The notes: generated by a model from the letters alone, not told the origin. DNA of 36,945 nt from an uncultured Alphaproteobacteria bacterium (GCA_902539825.1 CACBMH010000009.1:1-36945); one strand, 5' to 3'. Shown: positions 25,515-35,176, counted from the first letter of the stretch. A program made the numbers and translations.

Positions 25515-26686
25515 TTTACTAAATGCAAATCTCTTGGGACTTGAGTAAGTAACTCATAACCTGATTCTGTTACTCTAACTGACTCACTTAGTTCTAATCC
25601 CCACGTATCCATCCACATTCCACACATAAGATGAAAAGTAACATTAGGTTCTAAAAGTGTCTTTTCATTTTTCCGGATACTAAGTGTGTGTTCTCCCCAA
25701 TCAGGAGGATAACCAATACCAATTGAGTAACCAGCTCTTGACTCTTTTTCTAATCCATATTTTTCTAATACTGACCAAAAAGCAACTGCAACATTATGAC
25801 AACTATTTCCTGGGTTTGTTTGTTCTAAAGCTTTCTCAATACCTTCATTTGTTATTTTTAATGTATCCGATATCTTTGGATCAGGTTTACCAACATACAC
25901 AGTTCTGGATAAGGCACAGTGATAACGATGTTTCACACCACCTAATTCAATAATTGTTCCTTCATTATTTTCAAATTTTTTATCACTAGGAGTTAAGTGT
26001 GATGCTGATGCTGATCTCCCACTTGCAAGTATTATACCTAAACCTGAATATTCTCCTCCAATTTGTGTTGAATCATTTCCAGCAATGAGAGTATTTTGAA
26101 TTTTTCCTGCAACTGTACTTTGTTTTACACCTTCTTTTATTGAATCAAATGCTGTTGTCATTCCTGCTTTCACAAGTGTGCCAGCATCTTTCATAAATTT
26201 TATTTCATTTTCAGATTTTACATATCTAACCCAATTAATTAGAAGATGTGCATTAATAAATTTAGCATTCTTTAAATTATCTTTTAATCTCCTATGATTT
26301 TCTGCAGTATAGTAATAGCTATCCATTTCGACGCCAATATTTTTACTTGACCAATTTTTGTCTTTAAATAATTTAACTATATAATCATATGGATGTAATG
26401 GTGGTGATTGAATAAGTTGCTCAGGATAACCAAATATATTTTCTTCATTTAAAAAAGTTGTAATCCTTGCACCATTCGAATCTTGCTTTCTTCCAAACCA
26501 AAATGGTTGATCTTCATCTATAGAAATTATTACTCCTTGTGGAACATAAAATGACCATCCATCATAGCCAGTTAGATAGTTCATATTAGAGGGATCAGTA
26601 GTTAATAGAATATCAACACCTCTTTTATTCATAGACTGTTTTACTTTTGCAATTCTTGAATTAAATTCTTCTTGTGAAAAAATCAT
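25511..26686 (-). CDS. doeA: M24-fold hydrolase, ectoine hydrolase (DoeA/EutD)-like
   Basis: A 391-residue pita-bread-fold protein. An N-terminal creatinase-type domain (about 1-155) precedes the M24 catalytic domain. Metal-dependent aminopeptidases carry two Asp in this domain, but here the corresponding segment reads IELGGVKHRYHCALSRT (246-261), so those ligands are absent, as in creatinase and ectoine hydrolase. His230 in ASASHL and the YPPDWGEHT and LSESVRV segments closely resemble ectoine hydrolase DoeA. DoeA opens the ectoine ring to N-acetyl-diaminobutyrate in the cytosol. No DoeB-type deacetylase is in the window, so another cyclic or amidine substrate is possible. It is the last gene of the sox operon, 19 nt after soxG. 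Confidence 0.78.
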   Translation of the reverse strand: MIFSQEEFNSRIAKVKQSMNKRGVDILLTTDPSNMNYLTGYDGWSFYVPQGVIISIDEDQPFWFGRKQDSNGARITTFLNEENIFGYPEQLIQSPPLHPYDYIVKLFKDKNWSSKNIGVEMDSYYYTAENHRRLKDNLKNAKFINAHLLINWVRYVKSENEIKFMKDAGTLVKAGMTTAFDSIKEGVKQSTVAGKIQNTLIAGNDSTQIGGEYSGLGIILASGRSASASHLTPSDKKFENNEGTIIELGGVKHRYHCALSRTVYVGKPDPKISDTLKITNEGIEKALEQTNPGNSCHNVAVAFWSVLEKYGLEKESRAGYSIGIGYPPDWGEHTLSIRKNEKTLLEPNVTFHLMCGMWMDTWGLELSESVRVTESGYELLTQVPRDLHLVN

Positions 26687-26705
26687 AATTTTTTAGATAA
26701 TCTCT

Positions 26706-27269
26706 TTATCTCTCTAATACTTCATATCCAAACTGATCTGCTGTTTCAAGAAGGATCTCCCAAATTGATAAGGCAAAACCTCTTGGCATATATAGACAGT
26801 AATTATTAGAGGATATTTTAAATAACTTAACACTGACATGATGAATGGCTGTGCTAGCAGAAGATAGATCTGGAAAATTCCTAGCTCTTAAATCAATTGG
26901 AAGATGTCTATTTAAAAATAATGATGAATTATCTCCTGTAATTTCAATACCTGTGAAAGCATGAGACATGTCTAAAATTGTTGCGATTTCCTCACTTATT
27001 TCAATTTTTTTATTAAATAGCCACCATTTTAAAGGTTCCATTCTCCATAATGATTTATTTTCAAAAATTATACCTTTATTAAAACTAGGAATATTTTTAA
27101 TTTTTAGTTCTTTTGATAGTAAATTATTCATTTCATCAATTTTGTCAGGCCAACAAGCAACTTGCAAAATTTCTAAACTTTTTAATTCTTTAAATGTTAG
27201 AGATTGTTTCTCGTTTGATGAATATTTTCCAACCTTATAATTTGTTTCTAGTGCAGAATATCTATGCAT
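26706..27269 (-). CDS. soxG: sarcosine oxidase gamma subunit
   Basis: A 187-residue protein started at ATG 27269, which overlaps the end of soxA by 8 nt; a longer frame reaching 27293 has no better start. It resembles SoxG, the small subunit that caps the folate-binding part of heterotetrameric sarcosine oxidase, with the late HHVSVKLFKIS and YMPRGFALSIWEILLETADQFG segments as landmarks. The family is poorly conserved, so recognition leans on the order B-D-A-G as well as sequence. It has no catalytic centre of its own. Translationally coupled to soxA and followed by the ectoine-hydrolase-like gene. Confidence 0.86.
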   Translation of the reverse strand: MHRYSALETNYKVGKYSSNEKQSLTFKELKSLEILQVACWPDKIDEMNNLLSKELKIKNIPSFNKGIIFENKSLWRMEPLKWWLFNKKIEISEEIATILDMSHAFTGIEITGDNSSLFLNRHLPIDLRARNFPDLSSASTAIHHVSVKLFKISSNNYCLYMPRGFALSIWEILLETADQFGYEVLER

Positions 27270-30219
27270 ACATTCGTTCTCCTTTAGGATCAATCATATG
27301 TGGTGAAACAACTTTTAAATTCATTTGTTTATTTCTTACAGGATCTGCCCCAACTAAATTGGTATCTTTCCATTTATCTAAACCACCTTTGACAAAACCT
27401 AATCCAATCCAATGTCCAAGTTCAGGAGAATAAGTAACTGAGGTAATTCTTCCGATACCCTGTCCTTTAATATTATTTTTTTCACAGACAATAGTTCCAG
27501 CATTAAAAGTTTCTTTTAAGTTTGTAGGAAAGAAACCTACTAGAATTTCTCGATCATTATTTTTTAATACTCCTCGTTTTCTCATTGCGCTTCCAATATA
27601 CGATTTTTTTGTAGAAGCCATTTTGCTTAAACCTGCATCATCAATTGTTACCCTTCCATCAAGCTCAGCGGCTGTTACATGACCTTTTTCAACTCTAAGT
27701 GCACCTAAAGCTTCTAATCCATATAAACATCCATCATATTTTTTTGCATTTTCCCAAAGTAGGTCCATCATTGTATTAGCAAAATCTGATTTGACATAAA
27801 CTTCAAAAGCTAATTCACCTGAAAAACTAATTCTTGCTATTCTGCAAGGAATATTACCTTTAAGAAATGTTGAAGTAACACCCATAAAAGGTAAGTTATT
27901 ATTAGTTATAACCAAAGAATCATCTAAACAATTATTGAGAACTTCTCTAGATTTAGGTCCTGCAACTGATACGCCTGCCCATTGTTCAGAAACACTAGTC
28001 ACATTAACATTAAGATCTGTCCATCTAGTTTGAAGTAATTCTTCTAACCATGACATCACTTTTGCAGCTTCACCTGTAGACGTCGTCATAAAATATTCAT
28101 TTTCTGCTAATCTCCAAGATGTGCCATCATCCATTACAATACCGTCATCCCGCAACATGATACCGTATCTAGCTTTTCCAACTTGTAGTTTTGAAAAACC
28201 ATTCGAATAAATTCTATTTAAAAATTCAGTAGAGTCTGGTCCTTGAATAGAGATTTTGCCTAATGATGTTACATCACAAATTCCAACTGTTTTTCTTACT
28301 GTTGATGCTTCTCTTATATAAGATTCACTTAAAGTTTCATTTTCTTTCGGATAATACCAAGGTCTTTGATACAATCCAACTTCAATCATTTTTGCACCAT
28401 GACCAATATTCCATTGATGCATTGGTGTTACTCTTAACGGCCTAAAATGTTTTCCAACATTTCTTCCACTTAAGGCACCTATAGATACAGGGGTATACGG
28501 AGGTCTGAAAACAGTAGTTCCAACTTCTGGAATTTCTTTATTTAAAAGTTCAGCCATTAAAGATAATCCAATGATATTTCCCATTTTTCCTTGATCATTT
28601 GCCATGCCTAAAGTTGTGTATCTTTTAAGATGCTCTACCGAAATGAAACCTTCACGATGTGCTAGTCTTACGTCATCTGTCGTTACATCATGTTGATAAT
28701 CTACAAAACTTTTTGGTCTAGATTTTTTATATTTTACTTCATAAAGTGGTTGTATGGGATTTTTCCATCCACCAGGTTTTGGAAAAAAATAATTTGTTTT
28801 AGAAATACCTAAACGGTTTAACGCATCAGTAGTTCCTGCTATCCCAGAAGCAATACAATCATTTTTATTCCATAAACCTCTAGAAGAACCTACCATTGTG
28901 ATATTTTCTTTTGTGTCAGTCGGTAAAAAACAAGCATTGTTATAATCCCATTTAGGCTTTACACCCCTGTGAGATAACAAATGTACAGCAGGCGACCAAC
29001 CGCCTGATAATAGAACCTGATCACAATTTAAAGTTTCAAATTTATTCATATCCTCACTTTTTGATATATCTAAACTATGAATTTTTTTTGAACCATTAAT
29101 ATTATAAGGCACATACCCTTTTCTAATTTCAAAACTTTTATTTGTTTCAATTTCAAAATTAGTTCGTGAGTCAAGAACAGTTACATTGGCTCCAGCTTCC
29201 GATAATTGTTGTGCTGTTTCATAAACAGAATCATTATTTGTAGCTATCGCAATTCTTTTTCCTGTTAGTACACCATATCTATTCAAATAATGCTTTGATG
29301 CATTTACGGTCATTACACCAGGAATATCATTATTATTAAATGCAATATGTCTTTCAATTGCTCCAGCGCCAACAATTATATGCTTTGCTCTAATAGTCCA
29401 AAATCTTTGACGTGGAATGTTTACATTTGGTGCTGATATATGATCTGTTACTCTCTCTAATAAACCAACAACACAATTATCATATAGTCCGAACGCAGTA
29501 GTTCTAGTCATTATTTTTATTCCTAGATTTTCAAGTTGATTTTTAATCTGTGAGTTATCAAAATTATTTTCTGCAAGTTGATCTCCTCCAACAAGACTAT
29601 CTTGCTCAACTAAAATAACATCTAATTTTTTTTCTACTGCCTCTATTGCAGCTGCAACACCAGCAGGCCCTGATCCTACAACAATTAAATCACAAAAATC
29701 ATGAGCATGTTCATAAGAGTCTGGATCAGGTAACTCAGAAGCACTTCCCATTCCCGCCGCTTTTCTAATAAACTTTTCAAAAAACATCCATATAGCTGTT
29801 CCTCTACCCCATTCAAATGGAGGTATTCCCATAAAAGTTTTATAATAAAAGCCAGCTGCAAAAAATCTACCTAAGTAATTATTTATTCCCGCTAGATCAA
29901 AATTTACATTTGGGAATGCATTTTGACCACTTGCTTCCAAACCATTATATAATTCTTGTGTTGTTGCTCTTACATTTGGATCTCTTCTATCTTTTGAACC
30001 AATAGTAACTAAGGCGCCGGATTCCTCAACTCCACTAGAAAATATTCCTCTTGGTCTATGATATTTAAAACTTCTTCCAACTATACCAATATTATTTGCA
30101 AGTAATGCTGATGCTAGAGTATCTCCTTCAAAACCTTTGTAATTCTTTTTATCCCATCTAAAGGATAGAATTTTATCTCTATTAATTTTTCCATAATTAT
30201 CTAATCTTCTTGTTTTCAT
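27262..30219 (-). CDS. soxA: sarcosine oxidase alpha subunit
   Basis: A 985-residue subunit of full family length. The N-terminal region (1-110) has the 2Fe-2S-like fold with SFKYHRPRG at 50-58. An NAD-binding Rossmann domain follows (VVGSGPAG at 180-187) and a pyridine-nucleotide disulphide oxidoreductase-like part continues to about 560. The C-terminal third (about 600-985) is a GcvT-like folate-binding domain with GLEALGALRVEKG and GFVKGGLD motifs. In the complex, sarcosine or another N-methyl amine is oxidised at the SoxB flavin, and formaldehyde is captured on tetrahydrofolate here as 5,10-methylene-THF. Its start overlaps the soxD stop by 4 nt (ATGA) and its end overlaps soxG by 8 nt. 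Confidence 0.94.
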   Translation of the reverse strand: MKTRRLDNYGKINRDKILSFRWDKKNYKGFEGDTLASALLANNIGIVGRSFKYHRPRGIFSSGVEESGALVTIGSKDRRDPNVRATTQELYNGLEASGQNAFPNVNFDLAGINNYLGRFFAAGFYYKTFMGIPPFEWGRGTAIWMFFEKFIRKAAGMGSASELPDPDSYEHAHDFCDLIVVGSGPAGVAAAIEAVEKKLDVILVEQDSLVGGDQLAENNFDNSQIKNQLENLGIKIMTRTTAFGLYDNCVVGLLERVTDHISAPNVNIPRQRFWTIRAKHIIVGAGAIERHIAFNNNDIPGVMTVNASKHYLNRYGVLTGKRIAIATNNDSVYETAQQLSEAGANVTVLDSRTNFEIETNKSFEIRKGYVPYNINGSKKIHSLDISKSEDMNKFETLNCDQVLLSGGWSPAVHLLSHRGVKPKWDYNNACFLPTDTKENITMVGSSRGLWNKNDCIASGIAGTTDALNRLGISKTNYFFPKPGGWKNPIQPLYEVKYKKSRPKSFVDYQHDVTTDDVRLAHREGFISVEHLKRYTTLGMANDQGKMGNIIGLSLMAELLNKEIPEVGTTVFRPPYTPVSIGALSGRNVGKHFRPLRVTPMHQWNIGHGAKMIEVGLYQRPWYYPKENETLSESYIREASTVRKTVGICDVTSLGKISIQGPDSTEFLNRIYSNGFSKLQVGKARYGIMLRDDGIVMDDGTSWRLAENEYFMTTSTGEAAKVMSWLEELLQTRWTDLNVNVTSVSEQWAGVSVAGPKSREVLNNCLDDSLVITNNNLPFMGVTSTFLKGNIPCRIARISFSGELAFEVYVKSDFANTMMDLLWENAKKYDGCLYGLEALGALRVEKGHVTAAELDGRVTIDDAGLSKMASTKKSYIGSAMRKRGVLKNNDREILVGFFPTNLKETFNAGTIVCEKNNIKGQGIGRITSVTYSPELGHWIGLGFVKGGLDKWKDTNLVGADPVRNKQMNLKVVSPHMIDPKGERMYA

Positions 30220-30500
30220 TTATTATTTTCTACAACCTTCTGTAAGTTCGGATTACATGGTTTGACACTTTTTATTTCATGAGTGACTGTAGAACGTTCA
30301 ACTACCAACCACATTCTACATCCATTAGAATGATGCCATGTTTCAAATTGAAAACCTTTTATATTTTTTCTGAAAAATATAGCTTCAGTCCATTCTTTCT
30401 CTGATGCATCTAAGGAAGGATAATTGATTGTTGCATCTCCTCCATAACTAAATTCACTATGATCTCTTTCACCACAATAAGGACAATTGATTCTAATCAT
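30216..30500 (-). CDS. soxD: sarcosine oxidase delta subunit
   Basis: A 94-residue zinc-binding subunit. The zinc ligands of SoxD are all present: Cys6 and Cys9 in CPYCG, His57 and Cys61 in WHHSNGCRMW. It forms the structural delta subunit of heterotetrameric sarcosine oxidase. Its ATG directly abuts the soxB stop and its own stop overlaps soxA by 4 nt, so all are made from one message. The length is typical for the family. Confidence 0.93.
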   Translation of the reverse strand: MIRINCPYCGERDHSEFSYGGDATINYPSLDASEKEWTEAIFFRKNIKGFQFETWHHSNGCRMWLVVERSTVTHEIKSVKPCNPNLQKVVENNK

Positions 30501-31766
30501 TTAACCGTGCAATTTAGGATCAGGTCCTGCACCACGTTCATCTATATTGATACCTTTTTCAAATCTTTCTAAATTATGATTTTGCACGTAGTTATGCGGG
30601 CTTTCATTTGCAATTAAGTCAGCAAAATACCAACCTGACGCTGGACTTGCTTTAAAACCCCCATAGTTCCAACCAGCATTTAAATAGAGATTAGATATCG
30701 GCGTTTTACAAATAAAAAATGATCCATCCATTGTCATGTCCATAACACCTGCCCAATGACGAAGTAATCTTATTCTTCCAAGTGAAGGAAATATTGCCAT
30801 GGCCGCTTCGGCAACATCTTGAACCATAGGAAGATTTCCTCTTTGAGCATATGATTTATACCAGTCAAGATCACCACCAAACACCATACTTCCTTTATCT
30901 GACTGCGATATATAGAAATGTGCACCACCTACACCGTAAACAACAACCTGATCTAGAAGTGGCTTAACAGCCTCAGATACAAATGCTTGTAGTTTATGAG
31001 ACTCAATTGGCAGGTTACCTAATTCTGCCATTTGCCATAATACTGAAGTATTGCCTGCAACAGCAAATCCTATTTTCTTTCCTTTTATAATTCCTCTTGA
31101 AGTTTGAATACTTTCTATATTTCCATTCTTTCTTGTAAAACCTGTAACTTCACAATTTTGCAGAATGTCTACACCTAATGTATCTGCAGCCCTTGCATAA
31201 CCCCATGCTACTGCATCGTGTCTTGCATTGCCTGCTCTTTTTTGAACTGCAGCTCCAAGTATTGGAAATCTAGAATTATGATAATTTAAATGCGGAATTT
31301 TTTTCTTTAAAGTTTTTAAATCCCAAAGTTCTGCATCAGTTCCGTGGAGTCGCATAATATTATAAATCCGTGAAACTGAATCTTTAGCACCAGGGCTATG
31401 AAATAATGAGACATGAGCTCGTTGGCTAAACATTACATTATAATTTAATTCGTGACTTAAATTTTCCCATAACTTTAAAGAATGTTCATAAAATTCGTGG
31501 TTGCCTGGCATCATGTAATTTGATCTTACAATAGTTGTATTACGTCCAGCGTTTCCTCCACCAATCCAGCCTTTTTCTAAGACAGCTACATTTTTTATAT
31601 TATGATTCTTTGCTAAATAATATGCTGTGGCAAGACCGTGTAAACCTCCCCCAATTATTACAACATCATAACTACTTTTTGGTTCTGGATCACGCCATTG
31701 TCTAGTCCAATAAGACTGACCATTTAAACCGTTTTTAATTACATTCCAGGCATTAAATTTTGTCAT
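30501..31766 (-). CDS. soxB: sarcosine oxidase beta subunit
   Basis: A 421-residue flavoprotein with the FAD loop IIGGGLHGLATAYYLA at 37-52. RHDAVAWGYARAAD (182-195) contains the His183 that carries covalent FMN in heterotetrameric sarcosine oxidases. The end GWNYGGFKASPASG is the typical substrate-side loop. It oxidises sarcosine or related N-methyl amino acids such as N-methylproline-like compounds; the window does not decide which. It begins the B-D-A-G block 76 nt after the proline-racemase-like gene. That gap may hold its own promoter, but no clear one was found; transcription from upstream is likely. Confidence 0.94.
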   Translation of the reverse strand: MTKFNAWNVIKNGLNGQSYWTRQWRDPEPKSSYDVVIIGGGLHGLATAYYLAKNHNIKNVAVLEKGWIGGGNAGRNTTIVRSNYMMPGNHEFYEHSLKLWENLSHELNYNVMFSQRAHVSLFHSPGAKDSVSRIYNIMRLHGTDAELWDLKTLKKKIPHLNYHNSRFPILGAAVQKRAGNARHDAVAWGYARAADTLGVDILQNCEVTGFTRKNGNIESIQTSRGIIKGKKIGFAVAGNTSVLWQMAELGNLPIESHKLQAFVSEAVKPLLDQVVVYGVGGAHFYISQSDKGSMVFGGDLDWYKSYAQRGNLPMVQDVAEAAMAIFPSLGRIRLLRHWAGVMDMTMDGSFFICKTPISNLYLNAGWNYGGFKASPASGWYFADLIANESPHNYVQNHNLERFEKGINIDERGAGPDPKLHG

Positions 31767-31842
31767 TTGTTTTATTAATTATTAGAATAGTTGATAAAAG
31801 TAAAATGAATTAATCTGCAATGCTAATGTTATTTAATCACAG

Positions 31843-32868
31843 TTAACTTGATGAATCTGGCCATGTGTCATTTAATCTATAACCTTCTGGAAAAGGATCA
31901 TCCTTATCGATATATAAACTTTGTTTTCCTGTAATAAATGCACTACCTGTTAATTTTGGAATAATACAATTTTTGTTATTAATTTTAATTTCCTTTTCAA
32001 TACTTGCTTTAAATGAAGATCCTATAATAGACTTTGATATAAATTCTTCATTTATTTGTATTTCATTTTTTTCTTTCATTACTGCTAATCTTGCTGAAGT
32101 ACCTGTACCACAAGGTGAACGATCAAGTTTCCCAGGTCGTATAACAACTGTATTTAATCCTGTAAGTAGTGATTGATTATTTTTTTTTAAAGGTTCAATA
32201 AATTGGCAAAAGGAAAGATAGTCTAATCCTTTAATAGTAGGATGCTCAAATCCTATAGATGTGTTTGCTTCTTTCAATAATTCTTTGGCAACATTTACAA
32301 ATTTATTTGCATTCTTAGGCTCAATTTTAAGATTAAAATCACTAGCATTACAGATTAAAAAACTGTCACCTCCAAAAGCGGTACTTACTTTTATTGTACC
32401 ATAATTTTTAGTCTTTAAATCTACATCTATTTTGTCTGCAAAGCAGGCAAGATTAGTTAAAGTGACACTTTTAACTTTCTTATTTTCACAATCAGCAACA
32501 ACTTTTATTAAACCACCGGGAGCTTCAAGTGTAAGCATAGTTTTAGGATATTTCATTTGAACAATATTTTTTTCTAATAAGACTGTCGTTACACAAATTG
32601 CATTTGACCCGCTCATTGGAGGATTATCTTCTGGTTCCATAATTACAAATCCAGCATCTGCATTTTTACTTGAAGGTTCTAAAATAATATTACAATGTTT
32701 AAAGACCCCTCCTCGAGGTTCATTTAAAAAAAAATTTCTCCATTTTTTATCTAAAAAAAGTTTTTTAGAAGCTTCCTCAGGTGAATTAAACTTCAAATCT
32801 TTAATTCCAGTTACGACATCCCCAATTTCACCACAGCAATGTGTGTTAAATACTGTGATTTCATCCAT
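31843..32868 (-). CDS. proline racemase/hydroxyproline epimerase-dehydratase family, Ser-Cys active site
   Basis: A 341-residue enzyme of the proline racemase superfamily. The N-terminus FNTHCCGEIG and the DRSPCGTGTSAR segment (249-260, Cys253) are standard. The first catalytic Cys, normally in the MCGSN/MCGHG motif, is Ser86 in PPMSGSN. Family members with two Cys are proline racemases or 4-hydroxyproline epimerases; those with one Cys replaced are, as I recall, trans-3-hydroxyproline dehydratases or dual epimerase/dehydratases. The likely substrate is therefore a hydroxyproline rather than proline. The upstream ornithine-cyclodeaminase-family gene could reduce the pyrroline-2-carboxylate that a dehydratase would form. 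Start overlaps the M24 gene by 8 nt. Confidence 0.85.
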   Translation of the reverse strand: MDEITVFNTHCCGEIGDVVTGIKDLKFNSPEEASKKLFLDKKWRNFFLNEPRGGVFKHCNIILEPSSKNADAGFVIMEPEDNPPMSGSNAICVTTVLLEKNIVQMKYPKTMLTLEAPGGLIKVVADCENKKVKSVTLTNLACFADKIDVDLKTKNYGTIKVSTAFGGDSFLICNASDFNLKIEPKNANKFVNVAKELLKEANTSIGFEHPTIKGLDYLSFCQFIEPLKKNNQSLLTGLNTVVIRPGKLDRSPCGTGTSARLAVMKEKNEIQINEEFISKSIIGSSFKASIEKEIKINNKNCIIPKLTGSAFITGKQSLYIDKDDPFPEGYRLNDTWPDSSS

Positions 32869-34018
32869 GTGGAATTATTAGATCATCAATATTTTTAGAA
32901 TGATGTGTTATTTGTTCGTATCCATCTTTTGTTATAATAAAACTATCTCCAACTTGTGATCTAAAATTGTTTGCACTTGCCCCACCATCAACAGCAAACA
33001 CCATTCCAGGCTGAAGAACTGTTTTGTTCCCAACTACTAATTGTGGTTCCTCTAAAAAGCTAAAGCCTGTACCTCTTCCGCATCGAAATGTAGGATAAGG
33101 GTATCCTTCAGACTGTATAGTATCTGCATAAGCAGCATGAACTTCTTCAGCCGTAACTCCAGGACCAAGAATTTCAAGAGCAGCTTTTTGAGATTTTACT
33201 GCAGTCTCAAAAGCTTTTATTTGTTCATCGGATTGAATTTCTTCTACCCAAAATATTCTGTCAAAACCTAATTTAAACCTATGAAAATTTGTAGAACCAC
33301 AATAACACACAAATACGGGATCACCTTTTTGTATAATTTTGGTTGAAGCACGATGATGAGTTTTAGGTAAATCATGTCCCGATGTCATAACAGGTAAAAA
33401 GTGAATATTTGGAGACATATTGATATTATCAGGATAAAATTCTTTTAAAAGATCTGCAGCTTTTCTTGTTCCAGCTTGTGATTGTGCAAGTGCAACCTCA
33501 TACTCCGGAACATTATGACCAATTGTTTTTTTTGCTGCCTCCATCATAGCCATACCAACTTCGCCAGCATGACGAGCTATATTCAATTCATGATTAGATT
33601 TAATCATTCTTATATTATCTATTAATTTGGTTAAATCCCCAGGATGATCTTGCAGTATTTCGTCTAAATAATTTTTAACCATTGGATTGATTTTAAATTT
33701 TTCAATAAAAATATTTTTATGCTGATTAATAATTTGAGGTAATAATTCTCTCCATTCATTTCCAATACCATCATTCCATGTTTCAACTGTATCCACAGGA
33801 CAATCATCTGGTACTAATAAAACATCAAGAAGTGGTGTAATTAAGTAAGTTTTATGATCATTTGAAACAATTAATAATGTTGGTCGATTAAAATCCATAT
33901 GAAGAAAGTCATGATATCCTGTAAAATAATATATAGAGTCATCATCTGTTACAATTGAAAGATCAATATTATTCTCAGACATTTTTTTCTTAAGTTTATT
34001 TAAATTTTCAGAAAACAT
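32861..34018 (-). CDS. creatinase/Xaa-Pro peptidase-like M24 protein without standard metal ligands
   Basis: A 385-residue pita-bread-fold protein. The N-terminal creatinase-type domain (1-140) is followed by a catalytic domain with VPEYEVALAQSQ (170-181), very like the creatinase segment. His221/His222 in KTHHRAS sit at the creatinase His position. The region that gives aminopeptidases two Asp ligands reads VCYCGST and LGFDRIF (to 256), so the first ligand is Cys and the site is probably not a dinuclear metal centre. Creatinase cleaves creatine to sarcosine and urea, which would feed SoxBDAG, but a C-N hydrolysis on another guanidino or amide compound is equally possible. It lies between the M20 amidohydrolase and the racemase-family gene, abutting the former. 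Confidence 0.78.
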   Translation of the reverse strand: MFSENLNKLKKKMSENNIDLSIVTDDDSIYYFTGYHDFLHMDFNRPTLLIVSNDHKTYLITPLLDVLLVPDDCPVDTVETWNDGIGNEWRELLPQIINQHKNIFIEKFKINPMVKNYLDEILQDHPGDLTKLIDNIRMIKSNHELNIARHAGEVGMAMMEAAKKTIGHNVPEYEVALAQSQAGTRKAADLLKEFYPDNINMSPNIHFLPVMTSGHDLPKTHHRASTKIIQKGDPVFVCYCGSTNFHRFKLGFDRIFWVEEIQSDEQIKAFETAVKSQKAALEILGPGVTAEEVHAAYADTIQSEGYPYPTFRCGRGTGFSFLEEPQLVVGNKTVLQPGMVFAVDGGASANNFRSQVGDSFIITKDGYEQITHHSKNIDDLIIPHG

Positions 34019-35173
34019 TTATTTTAATTGTTGTTCTACTAATTCAGTCCAATATGAAGAACCTATGACTAATAATTCGTCATTAAAATCGTAATTATCA
34101 GCATGTAAAGGTCTAGAATGCTGCTCTGATATACCGTTACCCATTAAAACAAAGCAGCCAGGTTTTTCATTTGCCATTACTGAAAAATCTTCTGAGAATA
34201 AACGCGGTTCAATATCGCCGTTACATTTATCATTTCCAAGTAATGAAACTGCAGCTTTTGTTGCAGACTCAGTTTGGTTTTTTGAATTAAAAGTTACAGG
34301 ACAAGTTGTTTCATATTTGACACTACCATTAACACCATGTGCATTGCAAATGCCCTCAACAATTTGTAACATTTTTGATGCAATTGTTTCATTTGTTTCT
34401 TTTGATAAAGCTCTTGCATCACCAGTCATTTTTACCATGCCTGGCAGAACATTTTTTTTACCATCGGTTATAAATTCAGTAATAGAAACTATACCATTAT
34501 CTGCTGGATTTAATTTCCTAGAAACTATAGATTGCAGTGCTACTGCTATTTGAGAGCCAACAGTTATTGCATCAACGCCCATATGAGGTAATGCAGCATG
34601 TCCACCTTTGGCTTTTATTTCAATTTCAAATAAATTTTCACTTGCTGTAATAGGTCCTTTTCTTGTACCAAATGTTCCAATCTCCATATTAGGAATGTTG
34701 TGCATAGCGTAAACTTCATCAATGTTAAATTTATCAAACAAACCTTCATCTATCATTGTTCTTGCGCCAAAAGTATTCTCTTCATCAGGCTGAAAAATAA
34801 AATATACTGTTCCATTAAAGTTACCTTTTTCTGATAAATATTTTGCTGCACCTAATAACATTGTAGTGTGACCATCATGTCCACATGCATGCATTCTATT
34901 ATCAAACTTTGACTTATAACTAAAATTATTAGTTTCATGTATTGGAAGAGCATCCATGTCAGCTCTTATACCTATTGATTTTGAACTATTTCCTTTTTTT
35001 AAAATTCCAACTACTCCAGTTCTGGCAATACCAGAATGAACTTCTATTCCAAACTCTTTTAGAAGTGTTGACACTTTTGCAGCAGCATATTCTTCTTCAA
35101 AACTTATTTGAGGGTGCATGTGAAGATCATGACGCCATTCTACTAATTGGTTATGTAATGACTGAGTTTTCAT
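34019..35173 (-). CDS. M20 family amidohydrolase (hippurate/N-acyl-amino-acid hydrolase-like)
   Basis: A 384-residue metal-dependent amidohydrolase of the M20D group. Metal and catalytic residues can be placed: HACGHDGH at 95-102 (Cys97, His99), the acidic pair in QPDEE (128-132), His158 in AMHN, and a C-terminal His in the HADNYDF region. The dimerisation (lid) domain lies at about 175-290. It hydrolyses N-acyl amino acids, hippurate-like conjugates or indole-3-acetyl amino acids in the cytosol. Cluster context suggests release of an amino acid from an N-acylated osmolyte-type precursor. It is spaced 3 nt from the PLP-enzyme start and directly abuts the M24 start, so the genes are cotranscribed. 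Confidence 0.87.
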   Translation of the reverse strand: MKTQSLHNQLVEWRHDLHMHPQISFEEEYAAAKVSTLLKEFGIEVHSGIARTGVVGILKKGNSSKSIGIRADMDALPIHETNNFSYKSKFDNRMHACGHDGHTTMLLGAAKYLSEKGNFNGTVYFIFQPDEENTFGARTMIDEGLFDKFNIDEVYAMHNIPNMEIGTFGTRKGPITASENLFEIEIKAKGGHAALPHMGVDAITVGSQIAVALQSIVSRKLNPADNGIVSITEFITDGKKNVLPGMVKMTGDARALSKETNETIASKMLQIVEGICNAHGVNGSVKYETTCPVTFNSKNQTESATKAAVSLLGNDKCNGDIEPRLFSEDFSVMANEKPGCFVLMGNGISEQHSRPLHADNYDFNDELLVIGSSYWTELVEQQLK

Positions 35174-35176
35174 AAA

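Noticed and set aside
25511-26686. A complete ectoine degradation cluster
   Set aside because: Only a DoeA-like hydrolase and a possible EutC-like protein are present; no DoeB-type deacetylase or diaminobutyrate transaminase is seen.
26968-27433. Plus-strand frames opposite soxG and soxA
   Set aside because: Shadow frames of the sox genes; no protein features.
31767-31842. Promoter for soxB in the 76-nt gap
   Set aside because: A TTGCAG box is followed at 17 nt only by a poor -10 match, so it is not supported.
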